Shown: positions 17,096 to 26,659 of the stretch, in pieces
Numbering within the stretch: the stretch's first letter is position 1
Layout: each line of letters begins with the position of its first letter
From: Cellulomonas pakistanensis
GTDB taxonomy: Bacteria > Actinomycetota > Actinomycetes > Actinomycetales > Cellulomonadaceae
Direction: 5' to 3'
Length of the DNA stretch: 64,000 bases
Assembly: GCF_016862755.1 (NCBI RefSeq)
Contig: NZ_BONO01000014.1
Span: 1 to 64,000, forward strand
The notes under the pieces: model-generated
Database searches by the model: none
What the model was told of the DNA's origin: nothing
What the model saw: the letters and a program-made list of their open reading frames with translations, nothing else
Translations under genes and position numbers: made by a program

Positions 17096-17517
17096 GCCGC
17101 GGGGGTCCGCGCGAGCAGGCCGGCGACGGCGTCGTGCAGCTCGACCGGGTCGAGGGGCTGCGACACCACGGCGTCGGCGTCGGACCAGGCGGCGAGCCAC
17201 GCGTCCTGCGGGCGGCCGGTCAGCACGAGCACGGGCGGGCAGCGGAACACCTCGTCCTTGACCTGGCGCGCGAGCGCCATGCCGCCGACCTTGGCCGCCT
17301 CGCCGTCGAGCACCAGCAGGTCGTACGTCCCGGTCCCGGCCTGCTCCAGCGCGGCCGCCGGCGTGGCGACCTCGGCCCACCGGATGTCCGGCTCGCCGCG
17401 GCCGAGCCGCCGGCCCACGCCGAGCCGCACCTGCGCGCGCGTGTCGACGTCGTCGCTGTAGAGCAGGATCCGCGGGCCCTCGGCGGGGGCGGCGGCGGGC
17501 GTGGCGTCAGCGGCCAT
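17092..17517 (-). CDS. Receiver-domain protein, atypical (no output domain)
   Basis: 141 residues, single CheY-like receiver: acidic pair in [10 protein letters not shown], phospho-acceptor candidate in LLVLDGEA, the Thr switch in LVLTGRPQ. The lysine that normally precedes Pro in the KP motif is Gln ([11 protein letters not shown]), so phosphoryl chemistry may be altered. No DNA-binding domain and no kinase nearby. ATG 17517 has GAAGGA upstream. Coupled to trpD by a 4-nt overlap. Role unknown; may be a protein-interaction module. Confidence 0.78.
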   Translation of the reverse strand: MAADATPAAAPAEGPRILLYSDDVDTRAQVRLGVGRRLGRGEPDIRWAEVATPAAALEQAGTGTYDLLVLDGEAAKVGGMALARQVKDEVFRCPPVLVLTGRPQDAWLAAWSDADAVVSQPLDPVELHDAVAGLLARTPAA

Positions 17518-17700
17518 GATGGTCCTTCGCTCGGGCGGGGGGACGTGTCGCGCGCGTCCCTGCCCTGCATCTTGGCACGACGCCCGACACGCCGGTCGCG
17601 ACGCCCCGACCAGCCCGCGAACCCGCGGAACGAGGTGACGATGTGACAGAAACCTCGGCGACGCCCGGGGACCTAGGACCCACGCGCGGTCGTCATAAGC

Positions 17701-17706
17701 CATACT
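17701..17706 (+). promoter_or_regulatory. -10 hexamer of the ctaE-qcrCAB operon
   Basis: CATACT stands 7 nt before the GTG start of ctaE and no Shine-Dalgarno sequence is present, so the operon mRNA is probably leaderless. Upstream, CTAGGACC (17673-17680) and GTGACGATGTGACAGA (17635-17650) recur in similar form before ctaC. Confidence 0.45.
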
Positions 17707-17713
17707 GACAGGC

Positions 17714-18352
17714 GTGACGACCGCAACGGCTGCCCCCGCCTCCGCTCCCCACGTGAGCGTCAACCGACCGAACCCCGTGTCGGTCGGGACGATCGTGTGG
17801 CTGGCCTCGGAGCTCATGTTCTTCGCGGGCCTCTTCGCCATGTACTTCACCCTCCGCGCGACGGTGCCGGAGGAGTGGGCGGTCCAGACGGAGAAGCTGA
17901 ACATCACGTTCGCCGCGGTGAACACGACGATCCTGCTGCTGTCGTCCGTCACGTGCCAGATGGGCGTGTGGGCCGCCGAGCGGTTCCAGCCCGTGCGCTC
18001 CGGCTCGCTGCTCAACGTCCGCGGCTGGGGCATGAACGAGTGGATGACGCTCACCTACGTGATGGGCGCGATCTTCATCGGCGGTCAGGTCTTCGAGTAC
18101 GCCGAGCTCGTGCACGAGGGCCTCACCATCTCCTCCAGCCCGTACGGCTCGGTGTTCTACCTGACCACCGGCTTCCACGGCCTGCACGTGGTCGGCGGCC
18201 TCATCGCCTTCCTGTTCCTGCTGGGCCGCTCGTTCACCGCGAAGCGGTTCGGCCACCACGAGGCGACCACCGCCATCGTGACGTCCTACTACTGGCACTT
18301 CGTCGACGTGGTGTGGATCGCGCTGTTCGCGACCATCTACCTCATCAAGTGA
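17714..18352 (+). CDS. ctaE: Cytochrome c oxidase subunit III
   Basis: Subunit III of the aa3-type oxidase in the plasma membrane. 212 residues with five membrane helices, the short actinobacterial form. Landmarks: [56 protein letters not shown] and [21 protein letters not shown] with the conserved Glu and His. GTG start is preceded by a -10-like CATACT at 7 nt. First gene of ctaE-qcrC-qcrA-qcrB, the standard order of the actinobacterial bcc-aa3 supercomplex. Confidence 0.96.
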   Translation: MTTATAAPASAPHVSVNRPNPVSVGTIVWLASELMFFAGLFAMYFTLRATVPEEWAVQTEKLNITFAAVNTTILLLSSVTCQMGVWAAERFQPVRSGSLLNVRGWGMNEWMTLTYVMGAIFIGGQVFEYAELVHEGLTISSSPYGSVFYLTTGFHGLHVVGGLIAFLFLLGRSFTAKRFGHHEATTAIVTSYYWHFVDVVWIALFATIYLIK

Positions 18353-18419
18353 CCAGCCGACCAGAAGCCCCCGAGCTCCCCCGTCACATCCCCCGAACGC
18401 CCGAGACGAGGATCCATCC

Positions 18420-19223
18420 GTGAAGGCACTCGCCGCCCGCAGGCACCACCGGTCAGCGCCGGTCGTGCTGCTCCTGCTGGCGCTGCTGCTGACCGGTGCG
18501 GTGTACGCGATCGCCCAGCCCGCCAGCGCCGACGCGGCGCAGGCAGCGGCCAGCGAGAGCGACATCGCCGCCGGCCAGAAGCTGTTCCAGGCCAACTGCG
18601 CCACCTGCCACGGCCCTGACGCCGAGGGCCGCGAGGCCGTCGACGGCGGCGCCGGCGGCCCCTCCCTCATCGGCGTGGGCGCCGCCGCGGTCGACTTCCA
18701 GGTCGGCACCGGCCGCATGCCCGCGCAGATGAACGGCGCGCAGATCCAGGCCAAGCCGGTCCAGTTCGACGACGAGCAGATCGCGCAGCTCGCGGCCTAC
18801 GTCGCCTCCCTCGGCGCCGGCCCGGCGATCCCGACGGAGGACCAGGTCGACCCGGAGCAGGGCGACGCGGCGAACGGCATGGCCCTGTTCCGCACGAACT
18901 GCGCCATGTGCCACAACGCGGTCGGCGCCGGTGGCGCGCTGTCCCAGGGCAAGTGGGCGCCCGCGCTGGACGACACCACCCCCACGCACATCTACGAGGC
19001 GATGCTGACCGGCCCGCAGTCCATGCCGGTGTTCAACGACGCCAACATCACCCCGGACGAGAAGCGCGACATCATCGCCTACCTCGACGACCAGCGGGAG
19101 GGTTCGCCCGGCGGCCTCTCGCTCGGTTCGCTCGGCCCCGTCAGCGAGGGCCTGTGGGCCTGGGTGGTCGGCATCGGCCTGCTGATCGGCGCCTCGGTCT
19201 GGATCGGAGCCAAGTCCTCGTGA
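18420..19223 (+). CDS. qcrC: Diheme cytochrome c subunit of the bcc complex
   Basis: Carries electrons from the Rieske protein to CuA, replacing both cytochrome c1 and soluble cytochrome c. 267 residues: N-terminal signal/anchor helix VVLLLLALLLTGAVYAIA, heme site CATCH (about residue 60), second heme site CAMCH (about 161), axial-Met candidates GRMPAQM and QSMPVF, C-terminal membrane helix WAWVVGIGLLIGASVWIG. GTG start has an imperfect GACGAGGA upstream. Stop overlaps qcrA start as GTGA. Confidence 0.96.
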   Translation: MKALAARRHHRSAPVVLLLLALLLTGAVYAIAQPASADAAQAAASESDIAAGQKLFQANCATCHGPDAEGREAVDGGAGGPSLIGVGAAAVDFQVGTGRMPAQMNGAQIQAKPVQFDDEQIAQLAAYVASLGAGPAIPTEDQVDPEQGDAANGMALFRTNCAMCHNAVGAGGALSQGKWAPALDDTTPTHIYEAMLTGPQSMPVFNDANITPDEKRDIIAYLDDQREGSPGGLSLGSLGPVSEGLWAWVVGIGLLIGASVWIGAKSS

Positions 19224-20245
19224 GCACGCACCACGACCCCTCGACGGACCTGACGACCCGCGACGGCGCCCCGCTGCCGGAGCGGTTCGAGGACCCGGGC
19301 CTGCACGAGCACCGCGCCCGCGTCGGCGACAGCGACCCGAAGGCGCAGAAGCGCGCCGAGCGGCAGGTCGTCGTCCTGTTCGCCATCTCGATCCTCGGCT
19401 CCATCGGCGCCGTCGTCGCGTACGCCCTGGTCCCCCCGGGCGAGACGGTCGGCAGCATGCGGATGTCGAACCTCCTGCTCGGCCTGGCCCTGTTCCTCGG
19501 CCTCGCCGGCATCGGCCTCGCCGCCGTGCACTGGGCCAAGGCGCTCATGAACGACCACGAGCGCGCGGAGGACCGCCACCCCACGGCGACGTCCGAGCCC
19601 GTCCGCGTCAAGGCCGTCGAGGCCCTGCGCGAGGGCGTCAAGGACTCGTCCATCGGCCGCCGCGGCGTGCTGAAGGGCGCGATGGTCACCTCGCTCGCGC
19701 TGTTCCCGCTGGGCATCGCGGTGCCGCTGGTCGGCAACCTCGGCGGCGACTGGGACGTCTCGGCGTCCAAGCGCACGCTGTGGCGCCGCGGCGTCCGCCT
19801 GACGATCGACCCGTCCGGCCGCCCGATCAAGGCGTCCGACGTCACCATCGGCTCCGCGTTCCACGTCATCCCCGAGAACCTCGAGGAGGCCGAGCACCCG
19901 CTGGACGAGAAGGCCAAGGCCGTCGTCCTCATGGTGCGCATGGACCCGCGGGACCTGAAGTCCGAGCAGGGCGAGGGCTGGAGCTACGACGGCATCGTCG
20001 CGTTCTCCAAGATCTGCACCCACGTCGGGTGCCCCGTCGCCCTCTACGAGCAGCAGACGCACCACATCCTGTGCCCGTGCCACCAGTCGACCTTCGACGC
20101 GTCCGACAGCGCCAAGGTGGTCTTCGGCCCCGCGCACCGCCCGCTGCCCCAGCTGCCGATCACCGTCGACGACGAGGGCTACCTCGTCGCCCAGGACGGC
20201 TTCGACACCCCCATCGGCCCGTCCTTCTGGGAGCGCCTCACGTGA
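19220..20245 (+). CDS. qcrA: Rieske iron-sulfur subunit of the bcc complex
   Basis: Takes electrons from menaquinol in the bcc complex. 341 residues with three membrane helices before the Rieske domain, the actinobacterial form: helix 1 VVVLFAISILGSIGAVVAYAL, helix 2 LLLGLALFLGLAGIGLAAVHW, helix 3 near GAMVTSLALFPLGIAVPL with a preceding Arg pair (IGRRGVLKG) that can act as a Tat signal. The 2Fe-2S ligands are in CTHVGCPV and CPCHQSTFD. GTG start is fixed by the GTGA overlap with qcrC; its own stop overlaps qcrB likewise. Confidence 0.96.
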   Translation: MSTHHDPSTDLTTRDGAPLPERFEDPGLHEHRARVGDSDPKAQKRAERQVVVLFAISILGSIGAVVAYALVPPGETVGSMRMSNLLLGLALFLGLAGIGLAAVHWAKALMNDHERAEDRHPTATSEPVRVKAVEALREGVKDSSIGRRGVLKGAMVTSLALFPLGIAVPLVGNLGGDWDVSASKRTLWRRGVRLTIDPSGRPIKASDVTIGSAFHVIPENLEEAEHPLDEKAKAVVLMVRMDPRDLKSEQGEGWSYDGIVAFSKICTHVGCPVALYEQQTHHILCPCHQSTFDASDSAKVVFGPAHRPLPQLPITVDDEGYLVAQDGFDTPIGPSFWERLT

Positions 20246-21984
20246 GCACCGTCGACTCTCCCCCGGCCCCGGCCTCGCGCACCACGCGCGCGGCCGCGGC
20301 GACCGCGGACTACCTGGACCAGCGCACCGGTGTCGGCAACGCCGTCAAGGAGTTCGCGCGCAAGATCTTCCCCGACCACTGGTCGTTCCTGCTCGGTGAG
20401 ATCGCGCTCTACTCGTTCGTGGTGCTGCTGATCTCCGGCACGTTCCTCACGATGTTCTTCGTGCCCTCGATGACCGAGGTGCACTACCACGGCCCCTGGG
20501 CCGCCATGGACGGCGTGCAGATGTCCGAGGCGTTCGCCTCGACCCTGCGCCTGTCGTTCGAGGTCCGCGGCGGCCTGCTCATGCGGCAGATCCACCACTG
20601 GGCCGCGCTCATCTTCATGGCGTCGATCGTCACGCACATGATGCGCGTGTTCTTCACCGGCGCGTTCCGCAAGCCCCGCGAGCTCAACTGGCTCGTCGGC
20701 TTCACGCTGATGATCCTCGGCCTGCTGGCCGGCTTCTCCGGCTACTCGCTCCCCGACGACGTGCTGTCCGGCAACGGCCTGCGCATCGCCGACGGCGTGG
20801 CCCGCGCGATCCCGATCGCCGGCTCGTACATCTCGTTCGGCCTGTTCGGCGGCGAGTTCCCCGGCATGGAGCTGATCCCCCGCCTGTTCACGGTGCACAT
20901 CCTGCTGATCCCGGCGCTCATCCTGGCGCTGATCGGCCTGCACCTGCTCATGGTCGTGCTGCACAAGCACACGCAGTACCCGGGCTCGGGCCGCACCGAC
21001 AAGAACGTCGTCGGCTACCCGCTGTTCCCCGTGTACGTCGCGAAGGCCGGCGGCTTCTTCTTCGTGGTGTTCGCGGTCATCGCCCTCATGGCGGCGACCA
21101 TGACCATCAACCCGGTGTGGAACTACGGCCCGTTCGACCCGGGCGTGGTCGGCGCCGGCGCGCAGCCCGACTGGTACATGCTGTTCCTCGAGGGCGGCCT
21201 GCGGCTCATGCCGGGCTGGGAGTTCGTGATCGGGCAGTACACGATCTCGATGAACATCCTGATCCCCGGCGTGATCATCCCGGGCCTGCTGTTCACCGTG
21301 CTCGCGCTGTGGCCGTTCATCGAGGCCGCCGCGACCGGCGACAAGCGCGAGCACCACGTGCTCGACCGCCCGCGCAACGCGCCGTTCCGGACCGCGTTCG
21401 GCGTCGCCTACCTGACGTCGTTCTCGATCCTCGTCCTGGCCGGGTCGAACGACCTCATCGCCACGCACTTCCACCTGTCGATCAACGACATCACGTGGAC
21501 GTTCCGGGTGCTGTTCTTCGTGGCCCCGCCGCTGGCGTTCTGGATCACCAAGCGCATCTGCCTCTCGCTGCAGCGCAAGGACCGCGAGCTGGTCCTGCAC
21601 GGCCACGAGACGGGCCGGATCGTGCGGTTCGCGTCGGGCGAGTACATCGAGGTGCACAAGCCCCTCGACGCCCACGAGCGCTGGCTGCGCGTGCAGCACG
21701 AGCCGCGGCGCCCGATCGAGATCGAGCCGGCCGAGGACTCGCGCGGCGTGCGCCGCAAGGGCTACCGGCTCGACGCGGCCAAGCGCCGGCTGTCGAAGCT
21801 CTTCTACGAGGACCGGGTCGAGCCCGTCACCCCGGCCGAGCTGGTCGCCGCGCAGTCGCACGGCAGCCACGACGCCCTCCCTCTCGCGCCCGAGGAGCAC
21901 CGCGAGGAGCTGACCGCCGGCGCGTCCGGCAGCCGGCACCTCGCCCCCGAGCCCGAGGACACCGAGGGCACCCAGCGCCACTGA
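20242..21984 (+). CDS. qcrB: Cytochrome b subunit of the bcc complex
   Basis: Diheme b subunit with the quinol sites; membrane-embedded. 580 residues: the b6-like N-terminal part with heme ligands in MRQIHHWAALIFMASIVTHMMRVFF and in FTVHILLIPALILALIGLHLLMVVLHKH, the Qo-site region including WNYGPFDPG, and a 150-residue cytosolic C-terminal extension typical of actinobacteria. GTG start overlaps qcrA stop (GTGA). A weak CCAGG/CCTGG hairpin follows the stop. Confidence 0.96.
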   Translation: MSTVDSPPAPASRTTRAAAATADYLDQRTGVGNAVKEFARKIFPDHWSFLLGEIALYSFVVLLISGTFLTMFFVPSMTEVHYHGPWAAMDGVQMSEAFASTLRLSFEVRGGLLMRQIHHWAALIFMASIVTHMMRVFFTGAFRKPRELNWLVGFTLMILGLLAGFSGYSLPDDVLSGNGLRIADGVARAIPIAGSYISFGLFGGEFPGMELIPRLFTVHILLIPALILALIGLHLLMVVLHKHTQYPGSGRTDKNVVGYPLFPVYVAKAGGFFFVVFAVIALMAATMTINPVWNYGPFDPGVVGAGAQPDWYMLFLEGGLRLMPGWEFVIGQYTISMNILIPGVIIPGLLFTVLALWPFIEAAATGDKREHHVLDRPRNAPFRTAFGVAYLTSFSILVLAGSNDLIATHFHLSINDITWTFRVLFFVAPPLAFWITKRICLSLQRKDRELVLHGHETGRIVRFASGEYIEVHKPLDAHERWLRVQHEPRRPIEIEPAEDSRGVRRKGYRLDAAKRRLSKLFYEDRVEPVTPAELVAAQSHGSHDALPLAPEEHREELTAGASGSRHLAPEPEDTEGTQRH

Positions 21985-22290
21985 AACCAGGCGCTGACCT
22001 GGGGAATCATCCCGTCGACCCGGTCGTTGCACCGGGTGGGCGAGGCGAAACCCTCCTGGACGACCCCGCCCGGGTCGCACCGGCACCACGCCGGAGCGGC
22101 CCGGGCGTCGTCGTCCCCGGGGGCCCGCCCCGCCGGTCGTCCCCTCCCCCGCCGCCCGCGGCCCGGGAGGCCGGGACCCGTCCCGGCGTGGTACGACAGA
22201 GGAGGTGCGTCCGTCCCCGGGGCGGGGCGCGCCTGCTGCGAAGAGGCCGTCGCGGCGACCCCGCCGCGACCTGAGCTCAGAGAGGCACTG
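21985..22290. other. 306-bp gap between qcrB and sodA
   Basis: No gene seen. A small hairpin (CCAGG 21987-21991 with CCTGG 21998-22002) may attenuate qcrB transcripts. The rest is GC-rich sequence that should hold the sodA promoter; TACGAC near 22190 is the best -10-like hexamer but is not convincing. An in-frame extension of sodA upstream lacks any coding sense. Confidence 0.5.
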
Positions 22291-22920
22291 ATGGCTGACT
22301 ACACCCTTCCGGACCTGCCCTACGACTACGCGGCGCTCGAGCCGCACATCTCCGGCCGCATCATGGAGCTGCACCACGACAAGCACCACGCGACGTACGT
22401 GGCCGGCGCCAACACGACGCTGGAGAAGCTGGCGGCGGCCCGGGAGTCCGGCGACTTCGACGCCGTGGCGGGTCTGGAGAAGACCCTCGCCTTCAACCTC
22501 GGCGGCCACGTGAACCACTCGGTGTTCTGGGCCAACCTCTCCCCGGACGGCGGCGACAAGCCGGTCGGCGAGCTGGCCGCGGCGATCGACGAGTTCTTCG
22601 GCTCGTTCGACAAGTTCCAGGCGCACTTCACCGCCAACGCGACGACGATCATGGGCTCCGGCTGGTCGATCCTGGCCTGGGACTCGATCGGCCAGAAGCT
22701 CGTCATCGTGCAGCTGTACGACCAGCAGGGCAACATCCCCGTCGGCATCGTGCCGATCGTCATGCTCGACATGTGGGAGCACGCGTTCTACCTCGACTAC
22801 GTCAACGTCAAGGCGGACTACGTCAAGGCGTGGTGGAACATCGTCAACTGGGCGGACGCCGGCGAGCGCTTCACCCGCGCGCGCACGCAGACCGCGGGTC
22901 TGATCGTCCCGTCGCTCTGA
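22291..22920 (+). CDS. sodA: Superoxide dismutase (Mn/Fe)
   Basis: Dismutates superoxide; cytosolic or released. 209 residues. Ligand positions: [11 protein letters not shown] (first His), [10 protein letters not shown] (second His), and [13 protein letters not shown] (Asp and His). GGSGWSxLAW-like [10 protein letters not shown] is present. Metal (Mn or Fe) is not decided by sequence alone. ATG 22291 has AGAGAGG upstream. It lies just after the qcr operon, fitting protection near the respiratory chain, but has its own leader region. Confidence 0.95.
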   Translation: MADYTLPDLPYDYAALEPHISGRIMELHHDKHHATYVAGANTTLEKLAAARESGDFDAVAGLEKTLAFNLGGHVNHSVFWANLSPDGGDKPVGELAAAIDEFFGSFDKFQAHFTANATTIMGSGWSILAWDSIGQKLVIVQLYDQQGNIPVGIVPIVMLDMWEHAFYLDYVNVKADYVKAWWNIVNWADAGERFTRARTQTAGLIVPSL

Positions 22921-22940
22921 GCGCCGTCTGACGGCTGCGA

Positions 22941-22975
22941 GAGGCCGGCCCGCCCTTCGGGGGCGGGCCGGCCTC
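22941..22975. terminator. Terminator after sodA
   Basis: Perfect 15-bp stem GAGGCCGGCCCGCCC with its complement (22961-22975), 5-nt loop TTCGG, followed by TTCC. Confidence 0.85.
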
Positions 22976-23047
22976 TTCCATCCCCTCAGCGGGCCGTGCA
23001 CGGCCGCGTGGCGGCGCGCGTCCGTGCCCGGGACGGTCGGGCACCGG

Positions 23048-23150
23048 CACGCCGAGGTAGGGCCTCCACGCCGAGGTAGGGCCGCAGGGGGACCTACCTC
23101 GGCGAGACGGCCCTATCTCGGCGAGACGGCCCTATCTCGGCGAGACGGGC
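23048..23150. repeat. Inverted array of 19-bp units (family B word CGCCGAG)
   Basis: Two forward units CACGCCGAGGTAGGGCC (23048-23064, 23067-23083; period 19) face three reverse units CTAYCTCGGCGAGACGGSC (23094-23112, 23113-23131, 23132-23150; period 19). The halves are complementary over CGCCGAGRTAGGGCC, so the element can fold in several registers. It lies in the 320-bp gap between convergent sodA and ctaF; no gene is present there. A single related word, CGAGATAGGGCC, occurs near 41.82 kb. Confidence 0.8.
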
Positions 23151-23240
23151 GGGTCACGTGCGTCCCGCTCCTCCGGGGAACGGCGACGGGCCGGGCACCC
23201 CGTGGGGTACCCGGCCCGTCGTGCCGTGCGGTGCGGTGCG

Positions 23241-23708
23241 TCAGTGCGCGTGCTGGCCGCGGGAGAACTCGAAGATCCAGCCGACCAGGCCGATGATGCC
23301 GAGCGCGACGCCGACGTACAGCAGCCACCAGCCGATGGCCATGCCGAGGAACGCCAGCGCGCCGGCGAAGGCGATCGTGATGGGCCACCAGCTCCAGGGG
23401 CTGAACACGCCCTGGTCGCCGGCACCCTCCGCGATGAGCGCCTCCGGGTCGTCCTCCGGGCGGGCGTCGATGCGGCGGGAGAGCAGCAGCAGGTAGCCGC
23501 CGATCATGCCGACCAGGCCTCCGACCAGGGGGATGCCCACGGTGCCGACGGGCTCGCCGTCGCTCCACCAGGCGTACACCAGGCCGATCGGGACGAAGAA
23601 CAGCACCCCGCCCAGGAAGAGCCAGGGCTCGACCTTCATGGCGTGCTTGGGACGGACGCCGCTGCCGGTCTCCGACGGGCGCGCGCCGGGCTCGTTGAGG
23701 CTGGTCAC
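23241..23708 (-). CDS. ctaF: Cytochrome c oxidase subunit IV (actinobacterial)
   Basis: Small subunit of the aa3 oxidase found only in actinobacteria. 155 residues, four membrane helices: [65 protein letters not shown] and [15 protein letters not shown]. Ends GQHAH, typical. GTG start overlaps the ctaD stop by GTGA, so the third gene of ctaC-ctaD-ctaF. Confidence 0.93.
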   Translation of the reverse strand: MTSLNEPGARPSETGSGVRPKHAMKVEPWLFLGGVLFFVPIGLVYAWWSDGEPVGTVGIPLVGGLVGMIGGYLLLLSRRIDARPEDDPEALIAEGAGDQGVFSPWSWWPITIAFAGALAFLGMAIGWWLLYVGVALGIIGLVGWIFEFSRGQHAH

Positions 23709-25522
23709 TTGTCGCGGCCCTCCTGGTCGTCGGTGTCACGCGGGCGGTCGTCCACGATGGTGGCCGAGGACTGCTCCTCCTGGCCGCCGCCGTTCTCGAC
23801 CCGGTCGCGGGCCACGCCCTGCTCGCCGGTCCGCTCGGACTCCCAGTCGAAGAAGCCGGGCTCGGGCTCGACGTGGTCCATGGCCGCGACCTCGGGGTGG
23901 TGCAGGTCGAACGCGGGGCGCTCCGACCGGATGCGCGGCAGCGACGTGAAGTTGTGCCGCGGCGGCGGGCAGGAGGTCGCCCACTCCAGCGACTGGCCGT
24001 AGCCCCACGGGTCGTCGACCGTGACCTTGGGCGCGTTGCGCCAGGTGATGTAGACGTTCCACAGGAAGGGCAGGGTCGAGATCGCGAGGATCATCGAGCC
24101 GATCGTGGAGAGCTGGTTCATCCAGGTGAACCCGTCCTCCGGCGAGTAGTCCGCGTACCGGCGCGGCATGCCGACCACGCCCAGCCAGTGCTGGATGAGG
24201 AACGTCATGTGGAAGCCGACGAACAGCAGCCAGAAGTGCAGCTTGCCGAGGCGCTCGTTGAGCATGCGGCCGGTGAACTTCGGCCACCAGTAGTACATGC
24301 CGCCGAACATCATGAACACGACCGTGCCGAACACCACGTAGTGGAAGTGCGCGACCACGAAGTACGTGTCGGAGACGTGGAAGTCGAGGGCCGGGCTGGA
24401 CAGGATGATGCCCGTCAGGCCGCCGAACAGGAACGTCGTCAGGAAGCCGATCGTCCAGAGCATCGGCGTCTCGAACGTGAGCTTGCCGCGCCACATCGTG
24501 CCGATCCAGTTGAAGAACTTCACGCCGGTCGGGACCGCGATGAGCATCGTCATCAGCGCGAAGAACGGCAGCAGGACGGCGCCGGTGACGTACATGTGGT
24601 GCGCCCACACGGTGACGGACAGGGCCGCGATCGCGATCGTCGCGTAGACGAGGCCCTTGTAGCCGAACACCGGCTTGCGGCTGAACACCGGGAGGATCTC
24701 GGTCGCGATGCCGAAGAACGGCAGGGCGATGATGTAGACCTCGGGGTGGCCGAAGAACCAGAACAGGTGCTGCCAGAGGATGGCGCCGCCGTTCTCCGGG
24801 TTGAACACCTGCGCGCCGAGCCGGCGGTCGGCGCCGAGCGCGAACAGCGCGGCGGCCAGCGGCGGGAACGCCATCAGCACCAGCAGGCTGGTGACGAGCG
24901 TGTTCCAGGTGAAGATCGGCATCCGGAACATCGTCATGCCGGGCGCCCGCATCGTGACGATCGTCGTGATGAAGTTGACCGCACCGAGGATCGTGCCGAA
25001 ACCGGTCAGCGCGAGGCCGAAGACCCAGAGGTCGCCGCCCGCTCCCGGCGAGTACACGGAGTTCGACAGCGGGGCGTACGCGAACCAGCCGAACGACGCC
25101 GCGCCCTGCGGGGTCAGGAACCCGCCCGCGGCGATGAGGCCGCCGAACAGGTACAGCCAGTACGAGAAGGCGTTGAGCCGCGGGAACGCGACGTCGGGGG
25201 CGCCGATCTGCAGCGGCATGATGATGTTCGCGAAGGCCGCGAACAGCGGCGTCGCGAACAGCAGCAGCATGATCGTGCCGTGCATCGTGAAGAGCTGGTT
25301 GTACTGCTCCTTGCTCTGCACGATCTGGATGCCGGGCTCGAACAGCTCGGCACGGATCAGCAGCGCCATGATGCCGCCGATCGCGAACCACACGAACGCG
25401 GTGATCAGGTACATGTAGCCGATCGTCTTGTGGTCGGTCGACGTGACCCACTTGACGATCGTGCGGCCCAGGGTCTGGCGGCGGGGGGCGAGCCCCGGCA
25501 CGGCCTCGACGGTGGCGGCCAT
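23705..25522 (-). CDS. ctaD: Cytochrome c oxidase subunit I
   Basis: Catalytic subunit with heme a and the heme a3-CuB centre; reduces O2 to water and pumps protons. 605 residues, 12 helices. Heme a ligand in TMHGTIMLL; CuB ligands in [19 protein letters not shown] and [10 protein letters not shown]-channel and heme a3 ligand region [16 protein letters not shown]-terminal 70 residues are a charged cytosolic tail. ATG 25522 overlaps the ctaC stop (TGATG). Confidence 0.97.
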   Translation of the reverse strand: MAATVEAVPGLAPRRQTLGRTIVKWVTSTDHKTIGYMYLITAFVWFAIGGIMALLIRAELFEPGIQIVQSKEQYNQLFTMHGTIMLLLFATPLFAAFANIIMPLQIGAPDVAFPRLNAFSYWLYLFGGLIAAGGFLTPQGAASFGWFAYAPLSNSVYSPGAGGDLWVFGLALTGFGTILGAVNFITTIVTMRAPGMTMFRMPIFTWNTLVTSLLVLMAFPPLAAALFALGADRRLGAQVFNPENGGAILWQHLFWFFGHPEVYIIALPFFGIATEILPVFSRKPVFGYKGLVYATIAIAALSVTVWAHHMYVTGAVLLPFFALMTMLIAVPTGVKFFNWIGTMWRGKLTFETPMLWTIGFLTTFLFGGLTGIILSSPALDFHVSDTYFVVAHFHYVVFGTVVFMMFGGMYYWWPKFTGRMLNERLGKLHFWLLFVGFHMTFLIQHWLGVVGMPRRYADYSPEDGFTWMNQLSTIGSMILAISTLPFLWNVYITWRNAPKVTVDDPWGYGQSLEWATSCPPPRHNFTSLPRIRSERPAFDLHHPEVAAMDHVEPEPGFFDWESERTGEQGVARDRVENGGGQEEQSSATIVDDRPRDTDDQEGRDK

Positions 25523-26454
25523 CAGTTCGCTCCCTCTTCGCCCTCGGCGTCCTCGGCACCGTCACCGGTGACGCGGACGTCCTGCAGGCGGCTGTAGTCG
25601 AGACCCAGCTGACCGTCCTGGCCGGCGTCCCGCAGGTCCTCGATGTGCGCGTCGTACTCGTCGCGCGACACGACCTTCACGTTGAACAGCATCGACGAGT
25701 GCTCCTCGCCGCAGAGCTCGGCGCACTTGCCGACGTACTCGCCCTCGACCTCCGGGACGACCTGGAACGTGTTGGTGCGCCCCGGGATCATGTCCTGCTT
25801 GTAGAGGAAGGCCGGCACCCAGAACGAGTGGATGACGTCGCGGGAGTCGAGCACGAACTCGACGCGCTCGCCCACGGGCAGGTACAGCGTCGGCTGGTCC
25901 GCGAGGACGCCGGTCGCGCCGACCTCCTGCGCGTGCTGGCCGGTGTCGTACACGTCGTCGTCGACGTAGTTGAAGTCCCAGCTCCACTGCTTGCCGATGA
26001 CCTGGACGGTCATGTCGGGCTCGGCGGAGGTGTCCTGGATCTCGGTCATGTCGCGCGCCGTGTAGTAGAACAGCACGCCGACCATGATGATCGGCAGGAT
26101 CACGTACATGATCTCCAGCGGCACGTGGTAGCGGAGCTGCACGGGGAGCTGGTCGTCGTCCTTGCGCTTCCGGTACACCGTGACGCACCAGAGGATCAGG
26201 CCCCAGGTCAGGATGCCGACCAGCAGGGCGGCCACCCAGGAGCCGACCCACAGGTCGGTGATCCGTCCGGTCTGGTTCGTGATCTCGTTGTCGGAGTCGC
26301 CGGGCATCCAGCCGCGCTGGGCCTCGGGCGAGCATCCGGCGAGCGCCAGGGCGACGGTCGTCGCGGCTCCCGCGACGGCCAGTCGGGTCCGCCAGGGGCG
26401 GCGGGGGGTCTGCGAGCGCACCGGGGGCCTTCCACGTCGGTCCCCGGCGTCCAT
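25522..26454 (-). CDS. ctaC: Cytochrome c oxidase subunit II (lipoprotein)
   Basis: Accepts electrons from QcrC through the binuclear CuA centre. 310 residues: signal peptide with lipobox LALAGC (lipoprotein signal peptidase site), two membrane helices ([22 protein letters not shown] and [18 protein letters not shown]), then a periplasm-side cupredoxin domain with [29 protein letters not shown] and CuA motif [14 protein letters not shown]. First gene of ctaC-ctaD-ctaF. Start ATG 26454 has no clear Shine-Dalgarno sequence. Upstream CTAGGACC (26491-26498) echoes the ctaE promoter region. Confidence 0.96.
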   Translation of the reverse strand: MDAGDRRGRPPVRSQTPRRPWRTRLAVAGAATTVALALAGCSPEAQRGWMPGDSDNEITNQTGRITDLWVGSWVAALLVGILTWGLILWCVTVYRKRKDDDQLPVQLRYHVPLEIMYVILPIIMVGVLFYYTARDMTEIQDTSAEPDMTVQVIGKQWSWDFNYVDDDVYDTGQHAQEVGATGVLADQPTLYLPVGERVEFVLDSRDVIHSFWVPAFLYKQDMIPGRTNTFQVVPEVEGEYVGKCAELCGEEHSSMLFNVKVVSRDEYDAHIEDLRDAGQDGQLGLDYSRLQDVRVTGDGAEDAEGEEGAN

Positions 26455-26647
26455 GACACCGCAACGTGCGCCGTCCGACGGGGAAAGTCACTAGGACCTA
26501 TGTCCTCGATCCCGTGCAGCGTAGCGCGCTGGTCGCCGTGCCGTGGTCTCAGAATCGCCCGCGGACGCCCGTTTGTGACGCAGTGTCAGATGGATCACGT
26601 CCCGGAGCGGGCTGTGCGCGTGCCGCGGGTCCGCGCGCCGGCGCCGC

Positions 26648-26653
26648 TACCGT
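26648..26653 (+). promoter_or_regulatory. Leaderless-type -10 hexamer of the cysteine-desulfurase homologue
   Basis: TACCGT 6 nt before the GTG at 26660; no ribosome-binding sequence. Defines the start chosen for the gene. Confidence 0.5.
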
Positions 26654-26659
26654 GCCGGG

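Noticed and set aside
20179..23001. 940-residue minus-strand frame over qcrB and sodA
   Set aside because: Antisense shadow of two well-supported genes.
23048..23150. CRISPR or plasmid iteron array
   Set aside because: 19-bp units are directly adjacent with no spacers, in two opposing blocks; no replication gene nearby.
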